Part shown: piece after piece, positions 8,693 through 16,625 of the stretch
Numbering within the stretch: position 1 is the stretch's first letter
Layout of the letters: the number at the start of each line of letters is the position of its first letter
Assembly: GCF_004634385.1 (NCBI RefSeq)
Contig: NZ_CP037895.1
Span: 2,207,245 to 2,271,244 of the forward strand
Length of the DNA stretch: 64,000 nucleotides
DNA from: Thermaerobacter sp. FW80
GTDB lineage: Bacteria > Bacillota > Sulfobacillia > Thermaerobacterales > Thermaerobacteraceae
Direction of reading: 5' to 3'
The notes under the pieces: model-generated
What the model saw: the letters and a program-made list of their open reading frames with translations, nothing else
Databases searched by the model: none
Told to the model about the DNA's origin: nothing
Translations under genes and position numbers: made by a program

Positions 8693-9150
8693 GTCGGGGA
8701 CCGGTGGGCGCCGGCATCGTCCCGGGGCGGGGCGACGAGGCCCCGCCCCCGCTGGTTCTTCCCCGGTCGCTGGTGGAGGCGATGCTCGCCCACGCGCGGG
8801 CCGAGGCCCCGCTGGAGGCGTGCGGCATCGTGGGCGGGCGCGGCGGCCGCCCGGTCGCGTTCTACCCCGCGCGCAACGCCGAGCGGTCGCCGGTGCGCTA
8901 CACCGTGGACCCGGAGGACCAGCTGCGCATCTTCACCACGATGGAGGAGCGCGGCGAGGAGCTGTGGGGGATCTTCCACAGCCATCCCCACTCGGCTGCC
9001 TACCCCTCGCCCACCGACGTGCGCTACGCCTACTACCCCGAGGCCTACTACCTGATCGCGTCGCTGGCCACGGATCCCCCGGTGCTGCGCGCCTTCCGCA
9101 TCGTGGAGGGGCAGATCGCGGAGCACCCCGTGGTGGTCGAGGCGGGCTGA
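8689..9150 (+). CDS. JAMM/Mov34-family zinc metalloprotease
   Basis: This 153-residue protein is one JAB/MPN domain. It has an upstream Glu in APLEACGIVGG and the metal motif HSHPHSAAYPSPTD, which supplies His-x-His, Ser and Asp. Bacterial relatives such as the mycobacterial Mec+ protease remove residues after the diglycine of a ubiquitin-like sulfur carrier. The start codon GTG 8689 overlaps the stop TGA of the upstream fusion gene (GTGA), so the two are translationally coupled. A likely role is freeing the carrier tail held inside the fusion protein, or removing product from it. GTG 8704 is an alternative start. Confidence 0.93.
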   Translation: MSRGPVGAGIVPGRGDEAPPPLVLPRSLVEAMLAHARAEAPLEACGIVGGRGGRPVAFYPARNAERSPVRYTVDPEDQLRIFTTMEERGEELWGIFHSHPHSAAYPSPTDVRYAYYPEAYYLIASLATDPPVLRAFRIVEGQIAEHPVVVEAG

Positions 9151-9651
9151 GCGACCCGGGGCGGATCGCTGGGACGGGGGAGCCGCCGAGCCCGGGCGGG
9201 CTGGGCTCGGACCGCGCGTCCCCGGCTGCCCGCGCCGGAAACCCGCCCGCACCGCCGGCGCGGTCTTCCGCCGCCGGTGGGCGGACCGGGCACCGGGGCC
9301 TCGATGGTGCGCCGCCCGGGGACGGGCCGGGCTGGGGCATGTCGCCCCCGTCGCCGTGGGGCGGCGAGGGAAGCGGATCGGTGCCGCCGCGTTCGCCGGG
9401 CGGGGCGGCGGGGGACGGACGCGGGACGAGCGAGCCGCGCCAGGGCGGCCTCGCCGGGCGCTCCGGAGGGGGGCGCCGGATCCACGGGGCCGCGCGGGGG
9501 CGCCGGCGGCTGGAGTCGGCGCCGGTGGTGGCCCATCGGATCGCGTCGGCAGGGGCGGGGGCCCGTCGGCCGGGGCCGGCATCGGCGGGTCCCCGTCGGC
9601 GTGGGGCGGGGCGTGGCTGCGAACCTGCGGGCCGGCGGTCGTAAGCGGCTG
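9151..9651. other. Intergenic region between convergent genes
   Basis: About 500 bp of very GC-rich sequence with no credible gene; open frames here give only Ala/Arg/Gly/Pro-rich translations. An 8-bp hairpin (CCGAGCCC/GGGCTCGG, 9186-9210) without a T tract may help end transcription of the JAMM operon. Confidence 0.5.
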
Positions 9652-9906
9652 CTAGCCTTCGGGCCGGCGGTAGTACTTGACGCCGCTGTAGAGGCCCATG
9701 CTGCCGAGCCCCAGCGCCAGCCCCTGGATCAGGGCCTCGAACCACAGGCTCTGACCGGCCAGGGCGTAGCCGATGGCGAGGGCGGTGCCCAAGAGCAGCG
9801 CCACCGGGGGCGCCCACCGGGTGGGCATGCCCTGGCGCTTGAGGAGCTCGACCAGTCCGGCGATCAGGGGCACGGCCACCACGATGCCGGTGGTGTCGGG
9901 ATCCAC
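9652..9906 (-). CDS. Small membrane protein, holin-like
   Basis: A predicted 84-residue protein with two hydrophobic stretches, TGIVVAVPLIAGLVELL and a second segment around ALLLGTALAIGYALAG. A third weak one (ALIQGLALGLGSMGLY) and a basic tail KYYRRPEG follow. GTG 9906 is chosen because AAGGGGG sits 9 nt upstream; ATG 9915 is immediately next to that sequence and is an unlikely start. It lies 113 bp downstream of spoIVA on the same strand. It resembles small phage-type holins in size and layout, but no phage genes are near, and the function is unknown. Confidence 0.65.
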   Translation of the reverse strand: MDPDTTGIVVAVPLIAGLVELLKRQGMPTRWAPPVALLLGTALAIGYALAGQSLWFEALIQGLALGLGSMGLYSGVKYYRRPEG

Positions 9907-10019
9907 CCGCTCCATCCCCCTTCCCCACCCGGGACCCGACGGCGGCGGCCACGGTCGGCGGTGCGCGCCGATGGCGCCCGTCCCGGGACGGGCGGACCGG
10001 TCGACCGGGAAGAGCGGCC

Positions 10020-11498
10020 TCAGATGATGATGCAGATCAGGTTGCCGCTGCCCTCGTTGGCGATGCGCTCCAGGGCCTCGCGGATCTTGGCCTGGGCGTG
10101 CTCGGGCATCGAGCGGATCTTGTCCTCGATGCCTTCCTTGAGCAGCTCGTCCAGGGACTTGCCGAAGATGTCGGACTCCCAGATCTTGCGCGGGTCGTCC
10201 TCGAACTTCTCCATCAGGTAGTTGACCAGCTGCTGCGACTGCTTCTCCGAACCGATCATCGGCGCCACCTCGGTGCTGACCACGGTGCGGAACAGGTGCA
10301 GGGTCGGGGCGCTGGCCCGCAGGCGGACGCCGAACTGGCCGCCCTTGCGCACCAGCTCGGGCTCCTCGAACACCAGGTCGTCCAGGGCGGGCAGGACCAC
10401 CGCGTAGCCGCGCTCGTCGGCCTCCTCCAGGCTGCGGCCGATGCGGTCGTACACCGCCTTCGCCTTGCTGAGGTCGCGGATCAGCCGCACCAGCGCCTCC
10501 TTGCCGCGGATCTCCATGCCGCCGATCTCGCCCAGCACCTGCCAGAACAGCTCCTCCGGCACGGCCACGTCGACGGTGGCCACCCCCGTGCCCAGGTCGA
10601 GCTCCTCCAGCTGCACCTTCTCCACGTGCTGGTACTCGGCCAGCTGGGCGATGGCCCGCTCCACGTCCCGCAGGCGTTCCACGTTCTGGACCGTGGCCTG
10701 GATGGCGTCGGCGTAGTGGCGCCGCAGCCAGAAGTCCGCATCCAGCTCCTCCACCCAGGCCGGCAGCCGCACCACCAGCTCGCGGACGGGGAACTCCAGC
10801 AGCAGCTGCTCCAGCACCACCAAAAGGTCCCGCTCGCCCACGCGGTTCAGGGCGATGGGGATCACCTGGACGTCGTAGTCGAAGGCCAGGGTCTCCGCCA
10901 GCTGGGCGGTCTCGGGCGAGAGGGGGTCGGCGGTGTTGAGCAGCACCACGAAGGGCTTGCCCAGCTCCTTGAGCTCGCGGATCACCTGCTGCTCGGCCTC
11001 GACGAAGTTCTCCCGCGGGATCTCGCCGAAGCTGCCGTCGGTGGTCACCACGACGCCCAGGGTGGAGTGCTCGGTGATGATCTTGCGCGTTCCGACCACC
11101 GCCGCCTCTTCGAAGGGGATGTCCTCCTCGAACCAGGGGGTGGTGACCATGCGGGGCCCGTCGGCCTCGGTGTAGCCGATGGCACCGGGCACGGGGAAGC
11201 CCACCGAGTCCACCAGGCGGACGCGCACCGTCAGGCCCTCTTTGACCTGGATCTCCACGGCTTCGTCGGGGATGAACTTGGGCTCCGCGGTCATGATGGT
11301 GCGGCCGGCCCCGCTCTGGGGGATCGCGTCCTGGGTGCGCTGCCGGTCGTGCTCGTTGGCGATGTTGGGCAGGACCAGCAGCTCCACGAACTTCTTCACG
11401 AAGGTGGACTTCCCCGCCCGCACCGGACCGACCACGCCAATGTAGAGGTCGCCGCCGGTGCGCTCGGCGATGTCCTGGAAGATGTCGTAACGCTCCAC
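10020..11498 (-). CDS. spoIVA: Stage IV sporulation protein A, spore-coat morphogenetic ATPase
   Basis: The 492-residue length equals that of the Bacillus subtilis protein. SpoIVA is made in the mother cell, binds the outer forespore membrane with SpoVM, hydrolyses ATP and polymerises into the coat basement layer. Visible here are the N-terminal ERYDIFQDIAERTGGDLYIG, a Walker A loop GPVRAGKST near residues 24-32 and the C-terminal end GSGNLICIII. GTG 11498 is preceded by GGGAGGGAAGG. A sigma-E-like promoter lies about 85 bp upstream, in agreement with known sigma-E control of this gene. Confidence 0.97.
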   Translation of the reverse strand: MERYDIFQDIAERTGGDLYIGVVGPVRAGKSTFVKKFVELLVLPNIANEHDRQRTQDAIPQSGAGRTIMTAEPKFIPDEAVEIQVKEGLTVRVRLVDSVGFPVPGAIGYTEADGPRMVTTPWFEEDIPFEEAAVVGTRKIITEHSTLGVVVTTDGSFGEIPRENFVEAEQQVIRELKELGKPFVVLLNTADPLSPETAQLAETLAFDYDVQVIPIALNRVGERDLLVVLEQLLLEFPVRELVVRLPAWVEELDADFWLRRHYADAIQATVQNVERLRDVERAIAQLAEYQHVEKVQLEELDLGTGVATVDVAVPEELFWQVLGEIGGMEIRGKEALVRLIRDLSKAKAVYDRIGRSLEEADERGYAVVLPALDDLVFEEPELVRKGGQFGVRLRASAPTLHLFRTVVSTEVAPMIGSEKQSQQLVNYLMEKFEDDPRKIWESDIFGKSLDELLKEGIEDKIRSMPEHAQAKIREALERIANEGSGNLICIII

Positions 11499-11583
11499 GC
11501 GCCTTCCCTCCCGATCCCGCCGCCGTGCCCGCGGCTCCGGCTGGTCGGTCGGCCAGCGGCCAGCCCCTGTCCGAGGCCAGTAC

Positions 11584-11614
11584 CATGTATATGAGGGGTC
11601 GGGGGGGATATGTC
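11584..11614 (-). promoter_or_regulatory. Candidate sigma-E promoter of spoIVA
   Basis: On the minus strand GACATATC (11614-11607) resembles the sigma-E -35 box and TATACATG (11591-11584) resembles CATACAAT, with a 15-bp spacer. It is one of the few AT-rich spots in the region and lies about 85 bp before the spoIVA start. Confidence 0.55.
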
Positions 11615-11737
11615 GCGCGGTGGGACGAACCGGCATGCGCCCGTCGGCCGGTTGGGGCGGTGCCGGGGTGCCGGGCGAGAAGGGCGGGGTGGCAGGGGCC
11701 CCCACGGCGCCCGGCAGGTGGCGGATCCCCTCGTGGC

Positions 11738-13054
11738 TCACCCCCAGGCGCCCGCGTCCCTGAGGGCGGCCAGCAGACGATCCGGCCGGTCGCGGAACCA
11801 CGCCCGCCGCGCCGGGTCCGCGGCGGCCTCGTCGACCAGACGCGCCAGGGTCGCGCAGACCGGCGCCTCGAGGGCGAGGGTCTCCGCCGCCCGCGCCACC
11901 GCGCCGTGCAGCGCCTGGATCTCGGTGGGGTGCCGGCCGGCGGCCACATCCAGGGCGACGGACGGAAGCTTCCCCCCACGCCCCCCCGCCGCCTGCGGTC
12001 CCACGGCGCGGCGGAAGACGGGGGTGGGGAGCCAGCGGGTCAGCCGCGCGAAGAGGCGCACCGGGTAGCCGGGGAGGTCCACCAGGGCAGGCGCCACCCG
12101 CCGGGCCACCGCGACGGCCTCCCGCAGGCTGCGGTGCTCGACGGCCGCGGCCACCGGGTCCTGGAAGACCCGGTCCACCCCCCACTGCAGCAAGGCGCCG
12201 ACGGCGTTCCCCACCAGGTTGAGCAGCAGCTTGGACCACTTCAGGGTCGCCGCATCCGGGGCCATGACCACGGGCACGGCCAGCGTCGCCTGCCACTGGG
12301 ACGCCAGGCCGCGGAACGCGAGCGCGGCGGTCCGGCCGGGGGCATCGCCCGCCCGCCCGGCGGGGTGGAACCGGCGGGGCCCGTCGGCCGCCTCGCCGGC
12401 GGTGCTGGCGGGACCGGTTCCCGTGACCGGCGCCAGGCCGATGCCGCCCCGGCCGGCGTTGAAGATCCGCACCCGGTGGCCTTCCAGCGCCGCGCTGAGG
12501 GTGACGGTGCCCGCGATGACGCGCCCGGCACCCAGCTGGGCGACCGCCCGCTCCTCCGCGCCGATCCCGTTCTGGAAGGTGATCACCAGGGGGGACGGGC
12601 CGCGGTCCGACCCCGGCCACGCGGCCGCCACCTGGGCCAGGGCCGCGTCGAGGGCGGGCATCTTGACCGTCACCAGCACGGCGTCCGGCGCCGGACCCGT
12701 CGTGGCCTCGCCGACCGACGCCACCACCGCGACCGGCAGCGGGCGCTGGTCGTCGGGTTCCCGCCGTGCCGTGCCGGAGCCGTGGCTAGTTCCCCCGCCG
12801 CCATCGCCTTCTCCCCCGGGGCGGGTGGGGATGGGGGCCGCCCCGGAGCGGTCGCGGGCCTTCTCCCCCGGCGCCGTGCCGGAACGGTGCCGCTGGGGAG
12901 CGGCCCAGGGTGGCGGGTCGAGCACCAGTCCACCGCGCGCCACGGCCTCCAGCCGCCAGGGCCGTCCGACCAGGACCACCTGGTGTCCCCCGGCGGCCAG
13001 CAGGCCGCCCAGCAGACACCCGATGGCCCCTGCCCCGACCACCACCACCCGCAT
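11738..13054 (-). CDS. panE: 2-dehydropantoate 2-reductase (ketopantoate reductase)
   Basis: A predicted 438-residue protein. The N-terminus is the NADP-binding fold VGAGAIGCLLGGLLAAGGH. The central LVTVKMPALDAALAQ and FQNGIG and the C-terminal KWSKLLLNLVGNAVGALLQWG and PTEIQALHG segments are typical of PanE/ApbA. It reduces ketopantoate to pantoate for coenzyme A synthesis. It is about 130 residues longer than usual because of low-complexity insertions near residues 55-110 and 215-240. ATG 13054 is preceded by GGAGGGAG. It stops before plsY by only 3 bp. In Bacillus this place between spoIVA and der is held by gpsA; the motifs here favour PanE, though I cannot exclude a different substrate. 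Confidence 0.85.
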   Translation of the reverse strand: MRVVVVGAGAIGCLLGGLLAAGGHQVVLVGRPWRLEAVARGGLVLDPPPWAAPQRHRSGTAPGEKARDRSGAAPIPTRPGGEGDGGGGTSHGSGTARREPDDQRPLPVAVVASVGEATTGPAPDAVLVTVKMPALDAALAQVAAAWPGSDRGPSPLVITFQNGIGAEERAVAQLGAGRVIAGTVTLSAALEGHRVRIFNAGRGGIGLAPVTGTGPASTAGEAADGPRRFHPAGRAGDAPGRTAALAFRGLASQWQATLAVPVVMAPDAATLKWSKLLLNLVGNAVGALLQWGVDRVFQDPVAAAVEHRSLREAVAVARRVAPALVDLPGYPVRLFARLTRWLPTPVFRRAVGPQAAGGRGGKLPSVALDVAAGRHPTEIQALHGAVARAAETLALEAPVCATLARLVDEAAADPARRAWFRDRPDRLLAALRDAGAWG

Positions 13055-13057
13055 CCC

Positions 13058-13678
13058 CTACTCCCTCCGGGGGTCAATGCGCAGGGTGATGGGCAGCTCC
13101 TCCCCGCGGAGCAGCCGCCCCACGTTGGACCGGTGCCGGACGAGGACCACCAGGGCGGCCGCCACGCCGAAGGCCAGGTGGGCAGGCGGCGCATGCCAGA
13201 GGGCCATCCAGAGGGGTACGCTGACGGCGGCCGCCATCGAGCCGAGGGAGGAGTAGCGGCTGGCCGCCACCACGGCCAGCCAGACGGCGAAGGCCGCCAG
13301 GGCGACCCGGACGTCGAGGCCCAGCAACACGCCCAGGCCCGTGGCAACCCCCTTGCCGCCGTGACCAGCGAGCCAGATGGACCAGCTGTGGCCGGCCATG
13401 GCCGCCACGCCGGCCAGCACGGCCGCGACCTCGCCGGGGCCGACGGCGCGGGCCAGCATCACCGGCAGCGCCCCCTTGGCCGCGTCGGCCAGGAGGACCG
13501 CCGCCGCCAGGCGCGGTCCAGCGACCCGTAAGACGTTGGTGGTGCCGATGTTGCCGCTGCCGTAGCGGCGGATGTCCACGCCCCGGACGGCTCGGACCAG
13601 CCAGAGGCCAAAGGGGATGGAACCCAGGAGGTAGCCCAGCAGGACCAAGCCTGTGACGCCCAGCCATGGCATTGCCAT
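13058..13678 (-). CDS. plsY: Acyl-phosphate glycerol-3-phosphate acyltransferase
   Basis: This 206-residue integral membrane enzyme has about five hydrophobic segments. It transfers an acyl group from acyl phosphate to glycerol 3-phosphate, the first step of phospholipid synthesis. Family motifs are complete: LLGSIPFGLWL, RRYGSGNIGTTNVLR, KGALPVMLAR, GHSWSIWLAGHGGKGVATGLG and the loop RYSSLGSM. ATG 13678 follows GAGAGGAG. The next gene, panE, begins 3 bp after its stop; der lies 210 bp upstream, as in the der region of many Bacillota. Confidence 0.96.
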   Translation of the reverse strand: MAMPWLGVTGLVLLGYLLGSIPFGLWLVRAVRGVDIRRYGSGNIGTTNVLRVAGPRLAAAVLLADAAKGALPVMLARAVGPGEVAAVLAGVAAMAGHSWSIWLAGHGGKGVATGLGVLLGLDVRVALAAFAVWLAVVAASRYSSLGSMAAAVSVPLWMALWHAPPAHLAFGVAAALVVLVRHRSNVGRLLRGEELPITLRIDPRRE

Positions 13679-13888
13679 CTCGCGCTCCTCTCCCGCTCCG
13701 GGGCCATGGCCCCACCCGGCGCCGGGATCGGCGGACGGCGCCGCGGGACGGTCGGGGGGCGCCGCGGGCGATCCGCCGTGAAGTCGCCGGCAGCTTCCGC
13801 CGCCGGGGGCCGGGGACGACCGTCGGGGGCCATGCCGACCCGTCCCGGCCGCCGGCGGCGGCACGGCCGGCCGGGACCCTCGTCCCCG

Positions 13889-15262
13889 CTACTCCTCGTC
13901 CCTGTCCCTCCCCTTGCCCTTGCCCGGGGATCGGAACACCAGGCGCAGGGGCGTGCCGGTGAAGTCGAAGGCCTGGCGGAGGACGTTCTCCAGGAACCGC
14001 TGGAAGGAGAAGTGGACGGCGTCCGGGTCGCTGACCACGAAGAGGATGGTGGGCGGTCGGGTCGCCACCTGGCGGATGTCGTGGATCCGCAGCCGGCGCC
14101 CCCTGGCGGAAGGCGGCTGGTGGACCACCAGGGCGTCGTCCACCACCTTGCGCAGCACCGGCTGCGGGACCTGGCGCCGGTGGTTGTCGGCCACGCGCCC
14201 GATCCAATCCACCAGCCGGTCCAGGCGCTGCCCGGTGGCCGCCGACAGGAAGACAATGGGCGCGAACGGCAGGAAGTCGTACTCCCGGGACAGGGCCTCG
14301 CGGTACCGGTCGGCGGTGTCGGGCCCCTTGGTCACCAGGTCCCACTTGTTCACCGCCAGGACGCACGCCTTGCCCTCCTCCAGGGCCATGCCGGCGATGC
14401 GCTTGTCCTGTTCGGTGGCGGGATCGCGGGCGTCCAGGACCACGCACGCCACGTCGGCGCGGGCCAGCGCCCGCCGCGTCCGGACGGTGCTGTAGAACTC
14501 CACGTCCTCCTTGATGCGACTCCTGCGCCGCAGCCCCGCCGTGTCGATGAAGCGGAAGGTGCGCTCCCCGTGGCGCCACACCACGTCCACCGCGTCCCGC
14601 GTGGTGCCGGGGATCTCGCTGACCACCACGCGCTCCTCCCCCAGCAGCCGGTTGAGCAGCGACGACTTGCCCACGTTGGGGCGGCCGACGATGGCCACGG
14701 CGATCTCGGCGGGCTCGCCCCAGGCCCCGCCGTCGGCCTCGGCCTGCCCGCCTCCGGCCGCCGGCGCGGGATTGGGCAGCGCCCGCACCACCGCGTCCAG
14801 CAGGTCGCCCACGTTGCGGCCGGGTCCCGCCGCCACGGGGATGGGCTCGCCCAACCCCAGGCGGAAGAAGTCGTACTGCACCCCGTCCCAGCGGGGGTCG
14901 TCCACCTTGTTGACCGCCAGGATGGTGGGCTTGTTGGCCTGGCGCAGGAGGCGCGCCACGTCCTCGTCGGCGGGGGTGACCCCCGCCTGGCCGTCCACCA
15001 CCATCACGAGGACATCGGCCTCGCGCACCGCGGCCTCCACCTGGCGCCGGACCTGGACGGTCAGCGGGTCGTCCCCCTCGGCCAGGCCGCCGGTGTCCAC
15101 CAGGGTGAAGGCGCGTCCCGCCCAGTCGGTGTCGGCGTAGAGGCGGTCGCGGGTGACGCCGGGGACGTCGTCCTCGATGGCCAGCCGGCGCTCGATGATC
15201 CGGTTGAACAGGGTCGACTTGCCCACGTTGGGCCGTCCGACGATGGCCACGACCGGTTTCAC
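13889..15262 (-). CDS. der: Ribosome-assembly GTPase Der (EngA)
   Basis: This 457-residue protein has tandem GTPase domains and a KH-like C-terminal domain. Both Walker A loops are visible (GRPNVGKSTLFN near residue 9 and GRPNVGKSSLLN near 185), with DTGGL and DTAGL switch motifs and two NKxD motifs (NKVD, NKWD). Der helps mature the 50S ribosomal subunit. GTG 15262 is chosen from the family N-terminus (KPVVAIVG) and an upstream GGGGAGGGG. The C-terminus is lysine- and arginine-rich, as usual. A Gly/Ala stretch of about 20 residues separates the two G domains. Confidence 0.97.
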   Translation of the reverse strand: MKPVVAIVGRPNVGKSTLFNRIIERRLAIEDDVPGVTRDRLYADTDWAGRAFTLVDTGGLAEGDDPLTVQVRRQVEAAVREADVLVMVVDGQAGVTPADEDVARLLRQANKPTILAVNKVDDPRWDGVQYDFFRLGLGEPIPVAAGPGRNVGDLLDAVVRALPNPAPAAGGGQAEADGGAWGEPAEIAVAIVGRPNVGKSSLLNRLLGEERVVVSEIPGTTRDAVDVVWRHGERTFRFIDTAGLRRRSRIKEDVEFYSTVRTRRALARADVACVVLDARDPATEQDKRIAGMALEEGKACVLAVNKWDLVTKGPDTADRYREALSREYDFLPFAPIVFLSAATGQRLDRLVDWIGRVADNHRRQVPQPVLRKVVDDALVVHQPPSARGRRLRIHDIRQVATRPPTILFVVSDPDAVHFSFQRFLENVLRQAFDFTGTPLRLVFRSPGKGKGRDRDEE

Positions 15263-15317
15263 GGCGGCGGATCCCCTCCCCGCCCGCCCCCATGATGCCA
15301 GCGCCGCCGTGCCAGCG

Positions 15318-16031
15318 TCAACGCGACCCGGTCCGTGGCCCCGGGACGCTCGACGGCCCGTCGCCGGCCGGGTTGCCCCCGTCGTCTGCCGGATGCCCGC
15401 CCCCCCTTCCCCGACCGCCGGCTCCCGTGGAAGCGCCGTCACCGCCGAGAAGGGCCATCAGGGCGGCCGTCAAGGCGCTGGCCGCGATGGCGTCGTACCC
15501 TGGGCCGCCGGCGACGGTGAACGCCAGCGGCAAGGGGGACCCGTTCAACCCGCCGCCTGCGGTGGCGGCGCCGGCCCACAGCCCCTGGGCGAGCACCATG
15601 CCGGCGGTGGCCAGCACGAGGCCCGCAGGGGGTGCCAGGGGCGCCAGGGAGGCTGCGACGCCGGTGACCACGCCGGCCGCCCAGGCAGGCGAGAGCCACG
15701 GCGGCGCGCTGCCCGGCAAGCCCTGCAGGAGGGCATAGGCGAGGGACGTGGTCGCCGCGAGGCTCGCCGCGGCCCGGAGCCGCAGGGATGGCGCCAGGCC
15801 GGCGAACCACAGGGCGGCGCCGACCAGGGGCAGGCCGGCGCCGCCGGGACTGACGGCCAGCCCGCCGCTCTCGCCGACGGGCCAGAGGGGGATGCTGGCC
15901 ACAAGCCACGCCCCACCCCACAGCGCCAGGCGACCCGGCGGCACCCCCAGCCGCCGCGCGCCGGGAACGGCGTCGAGGGCCAGGAGGGCCACGGTCATCG
16001 CGATCAGCCAGGTCCCGGTCACCGCCACCAC
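15318..16031 (-). CDS. Polytopic membrane protein of unknown function
   Basis: Predicted 237 residues with about six hydrophobic segments in the first 195 residues (for example WLIAMTVALLALDAV and AGLVLATAGMVLAQGLW), then a Gly/Asp-rich tail of about 40 residues without membrane character. GTG 16031 is the start of the frame; the ribosome binding site is not clear. It stops 55 bp before der on the same strand. Bacillus has an unrelated-looking small membrane gene (yphA) near der, so position suggests but does not prove an equivalent. Confidence 0.6.
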   Translation of the reverse strand: MVAVTGTWLIAMTVALLALDAVPGARRLGVPPGRLALWGGAWLVASIPLWPVGESGGLAVSPGGAGLPLVGAALWFAGLAPSLRLRAAASLAATTSLAYALLQGLPGSAPPWLSPAWAAGVVTGVAASLAPLAPPAGLVLATAGMVLAQGLWAGAATAGGGLNGSPLPLAFTVAGGPGYDAIAASALTAALMALLGGDGASTGAGGRGRGGGHPADDGGNPAGDGPSSVPGPRTGSR

Positions 16032-16313
16032 CCCGGCCTAGGGTTCCCCAGGGTCGGGGTGAAGAGGGCCGCCGCCCACCGGGGCCGGGGAGGACGGAGC
16101 GGAAGGCCTAGATGATGCGGACGCCCTCAAGGCCCAACAACCGCAGGGCCCCATGCACAAAGGCCTCTTGGCGGACGAGCCACGCGGGCGAGCAAGCGCG
16201 CTGGACGGTGCCCTGGCGGGCCCGGCACGCAGCCGGCCGCGGGGAGACCGGCAGGGAGGCGCCACCGGCCAGCGGAAGCCGCCACGTCGGCCGGGGGATC
16301 CGCCATGCTGCGC

Positions 16314-16418
16314 GGGACCGCAAGGGGTTGCGCAGGGACCGCACGGGGTTGCGCAGGGACCGCACGGGGTTGCGCAGGGACCGCACGGGGTTGCGTAGGC
16401 ACCGCATGGGGTTGCGCG
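16314..16418. repeat. Five-copy 21-bp tandem repeat
   Basis: The unit is GGGACCGCACGGGGTTGCGCA. The second and third copies are identical, the fourth differs at one base, and the first and fifth are diverged. It lies in the 595-bp gap (16032-16625) between the S1-domain gene and the membrane-protein gene, where no credible gene is seen. Head-to-tail copies without spacers rule out a CRISPR array. Confidence 0.9.
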
Positions 16419-16460
16419 GAGACGAGACGAGCGCAGAGCAGCATCGGGGGATGTCCCGCC

Positions 16461-16500
16461 AGCGGAGGGGGCGCGCCCACCCGGGCGCGCCCCCTCCGCT
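16461..16500. terminator. Perfect 18-bp hairpin downstream of the S1-domain gene
   Basis: AGCGGAGGGGGCGCGCCC pairs exactly with its complement across the 4-nt loop ACCC. It lies 126 nt after the stop of the S1-domain gene. There is no T tract on either strand, so termination is possible but unproven; it could instead stabilise mRNA. Confidence 0.5.
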
Positions 16501-16625
16501 GACGCGGTGGCTTCCCCGCCCGGTGGGGCGGCGGCTGGGCCCGCGCCCCACCGGCGCCCCACCGGCGTCGGCACGTCCCGCCGGCGTCCCGGCGCCCGCG
16601 CCGCCTGCCGACCCTCGGAGCGGCG

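Noticed and set aside
9151-9651. A protein gene between the JAMM and holin-like genes
   Set aside because: All frames give composition-driven Arg/Gly/Pro/Ala sequence, without ribosome binding sites or recognisable motifs.
11738-13054. Glycerol-3-phosphate dehydrogenase GpsA, expected here from Bacillus gene order
   Set aside because: The N-terminal GAGAIGCLLGG and the C-terminal KWSK and PTEIQALHG segments fit ketopantoate reductase, not GpsA.
16314-16418. Possible CRISPR array
   Set aside because: The 21-bp units are directly adjacent without unique spacers, and no cas gene is near.
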